Assembly (NCBI RefSeq): GCF_964355755.1
Contig: NC_092674.1
Coordinates: 5,461,001-5,525,000 of the forward strand
Source: Antedon mediterranea
Lineage: Eukaryota; Echinodermata; Crinoidea; Comatulida; Antedonidae
Reading direction: 5' to 3'
DNA length: 64,000 nt
Each line of letters starts with the position of its first letter. Positions within the stretch are counted from its first letter, which is position 1. Of this stretch, positions 43,900 through 56,300 are shown piece by piece. Both the position numbers and the translations under genes were made by a program. The notes beneath the pieces are model-generated. The model made no database searches. It was not told where the DNA came from and saw only the letters and a list, made by a program, of their open reading frames with translations.

Positions 43900-44920
43900 G
43901 AACACCCCTCTAAACAAACGAAGGCATTATTTGGTCTAGTAATATATTTTTCTAAATTGAATATTCATTTCATATGATATGCCGATTGTACACACATTAA
44001 CAATAATATATTTTTTAAAGGTTAGATTGAAATTGACATTTAGATTTTTTTTTTTACTTATTCCGATCTTAATCATAAACGTATCTCGTCATCATATTGG
44101 GTTAAATTATTTAATGCCACCGTGCACACGTTTGTTCATTTTATTGCTTCTCATTTCACTGTTCAACATTTGGTAGCAATTACTGATTCTGTTTAAATAT
44201 TATGCATTATTCGTTCTGCTCCTTTTTTTATAAATTAAATTTTAAATTAAATTTTGAATGGATAAGTACCAGAATGTATCCTAAAACATTTGATATGAAC
44301 ATAATTTCGCGCTGATGGAGGCCCTTAAAAATTTGATGAACGTTTAAATGTGTGTACATTTCACTCTACGCAAAAGCGTTTAATTTTGCTTGTTAAGAAC
44401 CCTTATGTAATGAAATACTAAAAGAAAGAGGTTTGCACTAATTTCTTACACGATACCCTCAACGCAAAGGTGTCTCCTTTTGTTTTATTAAGAACCATTC
44501 TATGTATTAATGTACAACATTTTCAAATATAATTTACAATAATTTCTTACACGACGAGCGATTGGATTTTTGATAATTTTATTGCCTCGAAAATCGTGTG
44601 CTTTATTACATACTAATTTTGTACATTTATTTTTAAGAATTTTATTTTATATTGAAACTGTGTGTTTTAATACTTGTAATAGTAATAATAAGGGTGGGGT
44701 GTAGATTTATATCACTTCGTGGTTGTATATTTTAAATAAATAGATAACATTTAGCCATTAGGCCTATAAAAACTTTCAAAGATGTATAAATTCATTAAAA
44801 TTAATAACAGAATTGACTATTGAAGATGTTTTTATTTATTCAACTTGTCTCTCTACGTTAAATTTGTGAAACATCCCGCCGCAGCCTCGAGTGTTTCTCA
44901 AATTAACTCAAAATGGACTT
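43900..44920. other. Intergenic, AT-rich
   Basis: I see no gene, RNA or clear repeat here. Confidence 0.45.
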
Positions 44921-44925
44921 CCCAC

Positions 44926-45428
44926 AAAGGTCGTACGCGCAACGCAAGCGAGTTGACCAATGACAAGCCACTGTTCGAATAATCCATCGCTTGTGATTGG
45001 TCAAATCCCTTACGTTGCGTTACGTCCTTGCGTTGCGTCGCTAGTGGGAACCAAGCTTAAGCTTGGCTCCCACTAGAACGTAACGCAAGAACGTAAACGC
45101 AACGCAAGCGTTTTAAAGCTTGGTTCCCACTAGAACGTAACGCAAGGACGTAAACGCAACGCAAGCGTTTTAACCAATGACAAGCGAAGTTATAGACAGT
45201 TAGCAATCACAATCACAACCGAATAAGCCATCGCTTGTGATTGGTCAATTCACTTGCGTTGCGTTACGTCCTTGCGTTGCGTCGCTAATGGGAACCACGC
45301 TTAACCAATGACAAGCGAAGTTATAGACAGTTAGCAATCACAAGCGAATAAGCCATCGCTTGTGATTGGTCAATTCACTTGCGTTGCCGTTACGTCCTTG
45401 TGTTGCGTCGCTAGTGGGAACCATGCTT
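44926..45428. mobile_element. Cluster of family B MITEs, three full copies and a fragment
   Basis: Successive blocks of CTAGTGGGAACCAAGCTTAA and its complement mark copies at about 44926-45062, 45060-45112 (fragment), 45113-45303 and 45300-45428. CCAATCACAAGCG / CGCTTGTGATTGG pairs are inside each full copy. Confidence 0.8.
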
Positions 45429-46091
45429 ACATGACGATAGTAGTGGCACTCCCCGCGTTCCATACTAATATTCATTTATTTTGTGTGCATTACGTAATTT
45501 TTTCACAGTTGGCTTCAAATTTTATATCAAACGCTAAGTATCGTCCTCGATCGAGATTTTCTAATATAATATTGGTCTAACATTTCACCTATCAATTGAA
45601 TCAAATAATACATAATGCATGTATACAGATTTGCAGTTTGTGTAAAATATTACTGTAATTATGAGTGTATTTTTACACACATACTGTGCGTTATACAGGT
45701 AGGCCTCTGTACAGATTATGAGTCCGAGTCCGATTTTCCTTTGACCGCATTTATTATGCCTTTAGTCTTTGCCAATGGTCAAAGGCTTATATAAAAGTTA
45801 AGCAAGATTACTAGAAATGTCTCTTACGTAAACGTATATTTAGATTGAAAGGCCTACGTTCGAAATTAGATGGCCGCTTAGCATAATGGTTAGCTAGTCA
45901 ATAATATGATTAAAAAGTAGAAATAATTGGAAATAGAACTCTCAATTATAATTGTGAAGTGATCAAACTAAGAGGTTTTTCTCATCGTAATAATTATTTC
46001 AAATGCGCTGCAAGTTCATCCACTGGAACATAGTAATATCGTATCGTAGGCTTATAATATGCGTGTGTTATTGATTGGTTTCAACTAGTAC

Positions 46092-46383
46092 TAAAGCGTG
46101 GTTCCCACTAGCGACGCAACGCAAGGACGTAACGCAGCGCAAGTGAACTGACCAATCACAAGCAATGGCTTATTCGCTTTTGATTGCTAACTGTCTATAA
46201 CTTTGCTTGTCATTGGTTAAAACGCTTCTGTTGCGTTTACGTCCTTGCGTTACGTTCTAGTGGGAACCACGCTTAACTGTCTATAACTTCGTTTGTCATT
46301 GGTTAAAAAGCTTGCGTTGCGTTTACGTCCTTGCGTTGCGTCGCTAGTGGGAACCAAGCTTAAAGCGTGGTTCCCACTAGACT
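46092..46383. mobile_element. Cluster of family B MITEs
   Basis: One full copy (about 46092-46275) and a half copy (46275-46365) share their ends; a further start of GCGTGGTTCCCACTAGAC stops at about 46383. Confidence 0.78.
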
Positions 46384-46470
46384 ACAGAAGTCTGTATTTA
46401 TTGTCTTTTTTCATTCCACACGTTGTCGTTTTGATTTTTGTCCGAGTATCCAAACTCAAGTAATACACGT

Positions 46471-46545
46471 ATGAAACGCCATATGTGCAAAAATATTTAT
46501 CTTTTTACTAATATTAAGACAAAACTCCGTCTGGAGCCCAGACTA
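46471..46545 (+). repeat. Dispersed repeat G, copy 2
   Basis: ATGAAACGCCATATGTGCAA to CGTCTGGAGCCCAGACT. The complement is at 50475-50554. Confidence 0.65.
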
Positions 46546-46675
46546 GGTTCACACTAGAACGCAACGCAACGACGTATTGACGCAAAGTGCTGTATTGCGT
46601 AATCACAAGTGGGAATCGACGACGCAACAGTGCTGCAAAGTCACAGGTTTGATTTCACGCAGGCGGGAGCAACAA
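46546..46675. mobile_element. Family B subtype 2 MITE, truncated
   Basis: GGTTCACACTAGAACGCAAC, then GACGCAACAGTGCTGCAAAG and CAGGTTTGATTTCACGCAGG. The right end is missing. Confidence 0.65.
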
Positions 46676-46939
46676 ATTCAAAAGGATATATAGAAATAAC
46701 TTTTACCTAATTTTGAGTAGTTAATAATGATATTACTAAGTTTGTGTATTTTATAGACCTGTTTAACCATATATATTTTGTTATTACGGTAAAATAATTT
46801 CATATATTAAATGAATATGCCACACGTTGTTTTAAACCATTTTATTTGGAACTATTTTAATTCAACTCTTAAAGGTAAGTATTAATATACGGAGGTAATA
46901 ACAATGATTATTGGAATACAATAAAGACCTAACAGAAAC

Positions 46940-47152
46940 TTAAGCGTGGTTCCCACTAGAACGCAACGCAACGACGTATTGACGCAAAGTGATGTATTGT
47001 GTAATCACAAGTGGGAACCGACGACGCAACAGTGCTGCAAATATTGCAGGTTTGATTTTACTCAGGCGGGAGCAAACACAATTATTAGAAGGGCATTTTC
47101 TTTCCTTGTGTAGGTTGCGTTACGTTGCGTCGCTAGTGGGAACCAAGCTTAC
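46940..47152. mobile_element. Family B subtype 2 MITE, full copy
   Basis: Starts TTAAGCGTGGTTCCCACTAG and ends GCGTCGCTAGTGGGAACCAA with GCTTA. The interior matches the copy at 954-1148. Confidence 0.75.
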
Positions 47153-47293
47153 AGATCATAACGTATTTATACAATAACGAGATGGAATATAACAGGGATT
47201 CACACTATACATTTGGTATGGTTATTTTAATGAGACAAGCACCAAAATATAAAATGTATACTAAAAAAATATATTTCACCATATAAAGTAGTA

Positions 47294-47455
47294 CACTCTT
47301 GGTTCCCACTATGACGCAACGCGAAGACGTAGACGCAACGCAAACGAGTTGACCAATCACACGCGACTGTTAAAATAATCCATCGCTTGAGATTGGTCAC
47401 ATCATTTTGCGTTGCGTTACGTTCTGGCATTGCGTTCTAGTGGGAACCAAGCTTT
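47294..47455. mobile_element. Family B MITE
   Basis: CTTGGTTCCCACTATGACGC faces GCGTTCTAGTGGGAACCAAG. Paired GACCAATCAC and GATTGGTCAC lie inside. Confidence 0.78.
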
Positions 47456-47528
47456 AGTATTAAATTTGTGTTCAATTATTATCTGACTGTTATTGTTAAT
47501 TTTTAGTTATTCTCTCACGATGAAATTA

Positions 47529-47912
47529 TAAAGCTTTGTTCTCACGTGGACACAACACAAGAGCGTAAACCAACGCAAGTTAGAGTCCTTGCGTTGCGTC
47601 ATAGTGGGAACTAAAGCTTGGTTCCCACTAAAGCGTGGTTCCCACTAGCGACGCAACGCAAGGACGTAACGCAACGCAACGCAAGTGAATTGACCAATCA
47701 CAAGCGATGGCTTATTCGCTTGTGATTGCTAATTGTCTATAACTTCGCTTGTCATTGGTTAAAACGCTTGCGTTGCGTTTACGTCCTTGCGTTACGTTCT
47801 AGTGGGAACCAAGCTTAAGACGCAACGCAAGGACGTAAGCGCAACGTAAGTAACTTGGCCAATCACAAGCGATGGGTTATATACTGTCGCTTTCCCTGCG
47901 CTGCGTCCTACA
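47529..47912. mobile_element. Cluster of family B MITEs
   Basis: A short diverged copy (47529-47625), a full copy (about 47625-47817) and a truncated copy (47818-47912) lie end to end, sharing AAGCTTGG/AAGCTTAA joints. Confidence 0.78.
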
Positions 47913-48587
47913 ATCATATTCATTGTATTGTCTTAATAAAAATAATAATAATAAAAATTCATGATTTAAAAAACTGACTTTATAAATCCATATTTGCAGG
48001 ATATTTGGTCGTCGTTGTTCTCAAAAGTACCACTTAATTTGTTCATGACTTTGATTATTGCTTAGAAAATGAGTTTATGAAACTCTTTTAAAAAGAAAAC
48101 TAATAATGAAAGATTAAAGGGGAATTATACCTCGTAAAAGCAGGAAGGAGTTTAAAGATGTTTAAACTTCTTCAGTTTTCCTGGTAAACATTCGGTTATT
48201 TAATTTTGATAAATAAACTTGTCATTTTTGATAAAATTAACCATATTTTGAATATTCAGTTAATCGTACGGTCCTAATTTACATAAAAATATCTAAAATA
48301 TAACTATATGTTAATTTATACATGTTGTTTCTTTTTTTTGTGTAAAGATAGCTAAAATAACGTCTGACGACATCTAGTGGTTTTGATAACTTTGGTATGA
48401 AGATGTTAAGAAAATATTCTAAATGAATTTCCTTAGTTACTGCAGTAATTTACTTTATTATATATATTTAAACAGTACCATTGGTGTTTGTTAGACCATG
48501 TGATTATTGGTATTACTGGATGGTTATTACTGCAGTAATATAATATAGTTTCTGTAGTACTCCAGCCGTCTTTGTCTGTTTTGCTTT

Positions 48588-50314
48588 TTATTTGTTATCT
48601 TTGTTTTGAACGTCTGGATCTTTACTTTTAGAACTTTTGTCTGCGTCCTTTGTGTCGTGTTGCGTGTCTTTGCTGTGAGTGTCTTTGTGACTTGTAGGCC
48701 TATCAGTATCTTTTGTGTCGTGTTCCGTGTCGTTACGTTGTGAGTGTTTGTCCTTTTGACTCGTTTCTTCATCCTTAACTGATTTCGTGTCGTGTTGCTT
48801 GTCTTTGCTTTGAGACATTTTGTCTTTAAGACTTATTTCTGCATTTTTAGCCTGTTTGGTTATTTGTTTATCTTTATTTGCTGGCTCTTTATTTTTCTTC
48901 ATTTCTATTGTCTCATGACCATGTTTGGATAGTTTTGATTTTGGTCTCGTATCTTTGTTCTCGCTCGACTCTTTGTCGCCCTTTGACCTCTTCTCTAATT
49001 TTGTAATGCGTTGTTTCAGCTTCATTTGTGATTTGTGATATTCCGCCAAAAGACGTGAAAACTTTGTCTGTAACGTCTCCAAACGGTCTTCTACACTGTG
49101 TAGTAACTCCTGTTGTTTGATCTCATCCGGGCTTTTGCCACCGCGTCGAGCAATTTCCTCATCAATAAGACCATCCTTCCGTAGGATCTGCTTGCCTCTT
49201 TCCTCCAACAACTTTTTCGCTTCTGGATATTCCTTCAGAGCAATCAAAAGATCATCTTTCGATAAACAAAACAAGTCAGAATAGCCTACACTTCTCACGC
49301 TAGCCGTTCGTCTGTTGCCGGACAGACTGCCTGGTACGTTTAGAATACTCAGTTCCCCAAAGTACGACCCGTCACCTAGTGTTACAAACACTATTTTACC
49401 ATCCTCGCTTACGACATCGAGTTTTCCTTGTTTTACAATGTACATTTCTCTTCCTATATCACCTTTACGGCATATATAATCGCCAGGACTATACACCTGA
49501 GGTTTTAATTTCAAGACTAATTCCACCAATAATCCCGGTTCACAGTCTGAGAAAATGGTGACGCGTCGTAGAGTTTCTAAGTGTACATGTAACGCAATTT
49601 CTGCACGCAGTTTGTCCGGTAACGCATTCAAAATGGCTTCTTCGTCTAAAGTTTTCTTATTTGACCATAAATAATCGAACCACTTAATAACTCGTCCTTC
49701 TAAATCTTTGCTCACCTTTCGTAATCTCATATATTGCTTAATGCCGTCCATTCGAGATTGAAAATCGGCTCTAGCTAGATTCATATTACTGATCATCGAG
49801 CCTACATTACCGACGATCGTAGCGAAAATCAACACACCAACTAGAAAATCAACAATGACAAACGCAAATTCAACATCAGTTTCTGGCGGAGGGGTTTCGC
49901 CAATTGTCGTAAGCGTCAGTGTTGACCAATATAAACAATATATATACTGACGACTTAACACGTTCCATTCACCTGTATTATTGTACACCCAGCCGTCTGC
50001 ATCAAAGCCAATTGCTTTAGAAATTTCAAAATATAAACAAGCATTCCAATGAATAATGATTACGATGTACATGATCAAATTAACGATTCGAAAAAAATTT
50101 GGGTAGTTTGTGATTGTTTCGGTTCTATCAAAACACTCGAGCGCGCGAGGGAAACGAAGAAGTCTTGGAAAGCGAAAAGCGGGATTTGGCCTTATCAACA
50201 GAAAAAAATCAGTCGGCAGCAAAGACACACAATCCAAAATAAACATACGGGATTTCATGTAATGTTTAGCAAGTAATTTTCTGTCCGTTACCAGTAATCC
50301 CTGAGCCAAGTAAC
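48588..50314 (-). CDS. cnga: cnga exon 3: S3-S6, pore, C-linker, CNBD, CLZ and tail
   Basis: The acceptor TTTCTAG precedes GTTACTTGGCTC, completing the R-T-G-Y-L-x-Q-G-L-L-V block that spans the splice site. One uninterrupted frame of 575 codons follows to the TAA at 48588. Having everything from S3 to the C-terminus in one exon is compact but common in CNG genes. An ATG further downstream is not the start, because the upstream exons fit in phase. Confidence 0.95.
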
Positions 50315-53300
50315 CTAGAAAACAAATATAAAAGATTGATGAGAAGAAGACTCGTATGTTTTCATTAATAACTCTTCATATACATACAATTAATAATTCC
50401 GACACTACCCAGAATTTGTTATGCCATGCCTCATAATCATTTGCATGTGTGGTGGATTGGTAGAATTTCCTTTTAGTCTGGGTTCCAGACGGAGTTTTGA
50501 CTTAATATAAGTACAGTAAAAAGATAAATATTTTGGCACATATGGCGTTTCATCGAAAAGCCTCGAAAATTTAACTACAGACTTGGGGCAAGTGTAATGG
50601 TGAGCGTACATTAAACGGGTTTTATTTAGCCTATGTGTCTAGTAAAAGAATGCTCTATTTTTTACTGTAAAACAAGGCAATCTAACAACAAGACACTGAT
50701 CTCCGGAGCTCAGCATCCTGTTGTTAGATTGATTTGCTTATAGCATTAGAAAGAAAGAAAGTCGACCCGTAGAACCACATTTTTAAAACCAAATCGCCTG
50801 TCTCACATGACACACGGTTGGTGTGTGTGTGTGTGTGTGTGTGTGTCTGTTGATCTGTGTGTGTATGTGTAGTTATATGTTTACATTTATATATATAAGT
50901 ATATAATCTTCTTACATGGCTTCCCAACATACAGGTTTCAATTGGATTTTTGTTTCCAATTGATCGATACTTTCTTGGGTTTTTTTGCCTCTTTCATTTT
51001 GTATATAACTGAATCATCTTTTTTTTTTATACATTATGATTTACTGTATTATATCTCTAAAAAAAATATTTATATATAAAATATCAGAAATTATAATGTT
51101 TTTTACTCAAATATGAATGAAAGAAATAAATGTTTATTTGAATTGAATTGAACACATACGCCTGTAAAACGCATTATGCGTTTACACCAAACCGATACCT
51201 ACATCTGACGCGTTTTCTTTGATCTCTGAATCAGTTCATGTTCAAGTTTTCATTACATTAGTAGTAGATGTAATATAATATATCTAAGATTTATATTGTA
51301 TTGATATTATGGTGTTTGAATGCATCACCTGATTGTATAGTATCTACTTAAGCTGTAGTGCTTCATCTTCCATAATCAATATTCTAAAGATCAACGTCTC
51401 ATCATTTTTTTTATCAGACTTACGTCAATCATAATATTATATAGTATTTCTGTATGAATTGATTAAAATAAGCTTCATTTTACACATAACATGTTTTTAT
51501 GAATTAGTAGGACAACTTATGTTAATTTAACGAGTAGTTATACGTTGATAGATGTGTTAACTGTGAATAAAACGCATTTTAATCAGCCGTTAGTATTGTG
51601 GCTGGCTGGCTGGCATGCATCTAGACAGGATAAAACGCGTTTGATTCGGGCGTTAATAGTATATGTAACTGGTTCATAAAAGCGAGATAAAACGCGTTTG
51701 ATTCAGGCGTTAATAGTATGTAACTGGTTCATAAAAACGAGATAAAACGCGTTTGATTTATACATTAATAGTATGTAACTGGTTCATAAAAACGAGATAA
51801 AACGCGTTTGATTTGGACATTAATAGTATGTAACTGGTTCATAAAAACGAGATAAAACGCGTTCGATGTAGGCGTTGGTTTGACGGGTGCGTTATTAGAC
51901 GGATCGGAATAATTTCAGATGAACCAGGAAAGGAGACATTAATTTCCTTCTTCTTCCCCCAGACTAGGACAATTTTTTAATGGTTTGAATGGTTGAATAT
52001 ATTTGGAAGTTTGAACCATAAAGTGAAATCCTTCTTACCTGTCCTGAATTTAACAAACATATCAATGATGTATATGACGTCACACGTGTAGTCTAAGGTG
52101 TACCAAACTGGCTTGTACTGCGTTTGAAGCTGATCAAATGCTGCTCTCGCTACTATCACATACATGTTATACATGACAGCCAATGTAACTATCACCAGCC
52201 ATCTATAGTATTTCGTACCAGACTTGTCGAGTATTTGCAGGATATATTTACTCTCAAAACTGAAAATAACCAATTAAACATTTTATTACAGAGGAAGGAA
52301 AGAACCCCTTCTTTGGGATGCCAGCCCTATTCAGGGGGACACGCCTTTTCAGGAGGACACGCCTATTCAGGGGGACACGCCTATTCAGAGTACCCAATCC
52401 CCCCTAGAGGACACTTTTCCGAACGAACATGAACATGGTCTTCCTTTCAAGATAGTATGGGTATCATTTTGAGATAGCATATTTTTGATTAAGGTGATTT
52501 AAGGAAAGATAACTTGTGATACAGATATAACGTATATACCCTCACGTGTATATCATACATTCAAGTTTCAAATGGTATTTTGATCACCGCATCATGTAAA
52601 AGTGGTTGCAATGTCTCAAAATCCTATTATTGTAGTGGAAATTCCCCAAATTTACATTTCGAAAAGAAGCCCTCCATCCTCTTTAGTTTCCAAAAGTAAT
52701 TATAAAAAAGAAGCAAATCTCGAAAAGAAACCCATCTTGAAAAGAAGCCCACCCAAAGGTTATTTAAATTGGAAAACCACATCGGCTTCTCTTCGAGGTT
52801 TTACGGTATTTATATAATACTATGGCCGTCCTCTATTTAATGAACACCACTCCTAGAGCAATCATCATAATACTATAACCGTAGCGAAGCAGTTGAAATT
52901 ACATTATAATATATTTCTTGGTTATATATTAGGGCCTAACTCCGAAGATCCCAGCGCTGCTACAGGGTTTTGTGGTTGTAATAACCGCATATTATTATGT
53001 TGATTTTCAGAACGCGAAACCTCATCACCATTCTGGTTGATAAGCTCTCGTAAAAATGTTAAAATAATACCGTTAAAATCGAGAAATATTGATTTGGATA
53101 TTTGTGATAGGCCTATATCTGGCATCATGGAAGAGAATCATATAGTAGTATTAAGGTGTGTGTATGTTATATCAAAGAACTTATAACATAAGTTATAAGT
53201 TCTTTGGTTATATTGATGAATACATTTTTTCTACATTTCTATACTGCAACAAGATTGGTTATCTTTATAGCATGTAGCAAACCAAATACTGTAAGATGAT

Positions 53301-56300
53301 GAATTAGACTAGATAATGTATAAATCATAATGAATGAAACAATGTTAATGATGAAATAAAAGTGGGAAACCCACAAAAGACAACACAATATAGTAGTATA
53401 GTCACTATTGATTATCCAATATAGATTATTTTTTTTAATTGGAGATGGAATGAAATGTGATTGATTGATTGATATAATATACTGGTCTGGTCGATTATAA
53501 GAAATGTGCTGCATTCGATAAGCAATATTGTGCGTTATATTTTATTTTCAATCATAAACATTATGTCATGCCACACTTCATTGGGGAATAGTAATAGAGA
53601 GATAGACAGAAAATGTGCGCATGTGTACAGGCGGTGATTTGCCTAATTGTAGGCCTATTGTTTTGTAATTTAACGGCAGCACTTATTCGTGGTGTGATAA
53701 TAAATATTTATATGTTGGACGTCAGTTTAAAAAGTATAAATAAACACGCTTAATTACTCTAAAGGTGACTGAGGTTTGGTCCCATTTACTCAAATTTAAG
53801 CGGAAATTTCTTTACTAGCTCTGCCTGTCTCTTATATGCTTAGTATAAATAATTTCTGCAATTATTGTGTTTGGCGTACGGCATCTTGTGTGTTAAAAGC
53901 ACTTTAAATCGCTATAAGATTGATGTTAACGCAATTGATGACAAAATAAATTGTCGAGGTTATTAAACAGAAAAATAATTACGTTTAGGAATCTGTGAAT
54001 ACATAAACAAGGTCGGAGAGATTCAAACATTTCAAATTAATTCTTTGTATAATTACGATTATAAGTAAGAACGTGGTGTGGTGTGTCATGTGACCGTGTA
54101 TTATACGTAGTGTGTATGTTAGTTCACTGGTCATACAAGCTCTCCTAACTGCACACATATAATTATCACATGGTGTATCAAAATGTCCAGAAATATGGGA
54201 GTTGTTATATGACATTTTAACATTATCCGCCATCTTGGATCCAATGGCCAAACTTGCGTCTAAATTCTCATTTTTACTATTAATATGATGTTTGTTGGTT
54301 CTAAAAAGTGTACTGAGAAAGGGATTATTATGGGGTTGTGGGTAATAAGTGTAAACATGGCATGAATTGATCTGGAAAGGTTTTAAACTACATTTGAAAA
54401 CACCTAGAGTAGGGGAAGGGGTTGTTAGTGGTGGGTACTATCCTGTGGTTGTGGGTTATTGGATTTCATCAAAATGAAAGGAATTGTTCTGGAGAAGTTT
54501 TAAACTACATTTTGAAATAAATAAATAAATAAAACCGCTCTGGAAAGGGTACTTTCCTAGTAATATAATATATAATACAATAATAATATAATAATAATAT
54601 ATAATACAATATTTAGATATTAATATTGTCTACTGTATACATTTTAACATTTTATCTCATGTTTTTCTGCTTTTTAGTATTATACCATTACTCCCATTTC
54701 TAACGTATTTCTTATAATATTGTTCTAATACTTGTTCTTGTATTTTGTCATTGGATTTGATTTTATAGTAAATTAATGAATGAACGAATATTAAACATAT
54801 ATTTATCCGATAAAAATTAATGCACTTATTACTATCGTGTCGCAGACGATAATGATGACCTGAAAGAAATTGCATTAGACGTTGGTTGTTTATTTATCGT
54901 CTTTTAAAATATTGATAATAGTAAGAGTTAATATTCGTATGGATGCAAAGACGAACACACTGACATCAATTATCATTAGCTTGTGATCCGTACAAATAAT
55001 TATTGTTTTTATAGTAAATATAATAAAAAATAATGACCACGTTCCCCGTGTTGATTTATAAATATAATAAATATGATAAATTATTTTTTTTAAATGTAAT
55101 AGTTCGAAAAACCTATAAAGATGTATTTCACCACATGTAACGCTGTATCAAGGATTTTTCCTATGATACTGGACAAATTATTGATATTCATGCCTCAGAT
55201 GTTTTCAGATGTGTTAATGTCGCACAGTATTACGGATTTTGCCATGATACTTGACAAATTATTGATGATGTATGTTTCAAATGTGATACATATGTTACAC
55301 TGTATTATGGTTTCTGCCATGTTACTACACACATTATTTATGACGCATGCCTCAGATGTGATACATAATTATGTATTACGGTTTTTTCCATTATACTAAA
55401 CACATTATTTATGATGTATGTTTCAAAAGTAATACATATTTTTATGACAATGTATTACGGATTTGCCTATGATACTGACAAATTGTGAAGATCATGCTTC
55501 AGATATAATACATATGTTACACTGTATTAAAGTTTTTGCCATGATACTGGACAAATTATTGATGATGCATGTGATACATATGTGACACTGTATTACGGAT
55601 TTTGACTATGATAATGAACAAGCCAGTACCGAGAATCGTTTAATATTATAATGCTTCTTCGCCTGATGCAGAAGCATGGTTCATAATTAAGTAGCATTGT
55701 CTTCAGCGAATATAACATGTCTTGTCAACATGCATAACATGGCTATCACGTAATTAATCGACACGCTGATCTTTTCTTTCACAATGTGTAAATCTGCTAT
55801 TATTATCATTACTTAAAATAATTTTTTTTGTATAATACATTTGCACATTTGTATAATATTCCGTTTATCGCTTAATATGATAATAATTAATAACTGTTGT
55901 AGCTAGCTTAGTTTATTTTATAGGAAATAAATGTTATATAAAAATATTTAATTCAATATCTTTCTATTGTGTTTAATCAACCACCACATTTATTTTAAAC
56001 AAATGTATACAGTGTTTCGTAAATCAACAAAAATGTAAAACAATTATGATACATTTCTAGGAAAGATACCCGCTCAGAGCGGAACCTTAATGTACCGGAT
56101 AGTTTAAACAAATTTCCCAGTATATTCATATTGATACCAACACAACGACCCCCTCCCTTCTGTAAACCTTTAATACGGAAAAACACATTACGTTGAAATA
56201 AAGTAAATAAAGAATTGATAAATAAAGGAAAGGAATACATGTCAAAAACAGCAATCAACAACAAGACAACGTAAGGAACGCGAATGAGCCAGGTGTCACT

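Larger units (their letters stand above)
50315..52038. other. cnga intron 2
   Basis: Contains dispersed repeat G copy 3, a small hairpin (AATCTAACAACAAG near 50680 against its complement near 50735), a GT microsatellite (50819-50846) and a 51-bp tandem repeat (51630-51880). No coding exon. Confidence 0.6.

Noticed and set aside
43057-43977. 306-codon and 249-codon frames across the G-rich array
   Set aside because: They are translations of a 19-bp tandem repeat in two frames at once, with no recognisable domain.
45891-45915. tRNA-like GGCCGCTTAGCATAATGGTT
   Set aside because: Resembles a tRNA A-box region, but there is no B box at the right distance and no cloverleaf.
50277-50309. Start of cnga at about 50309
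   Set aside because: The frame continues upstream to a good acceptor, and exon 2 joins in phase with the conserved R-T-G-Y-L block.
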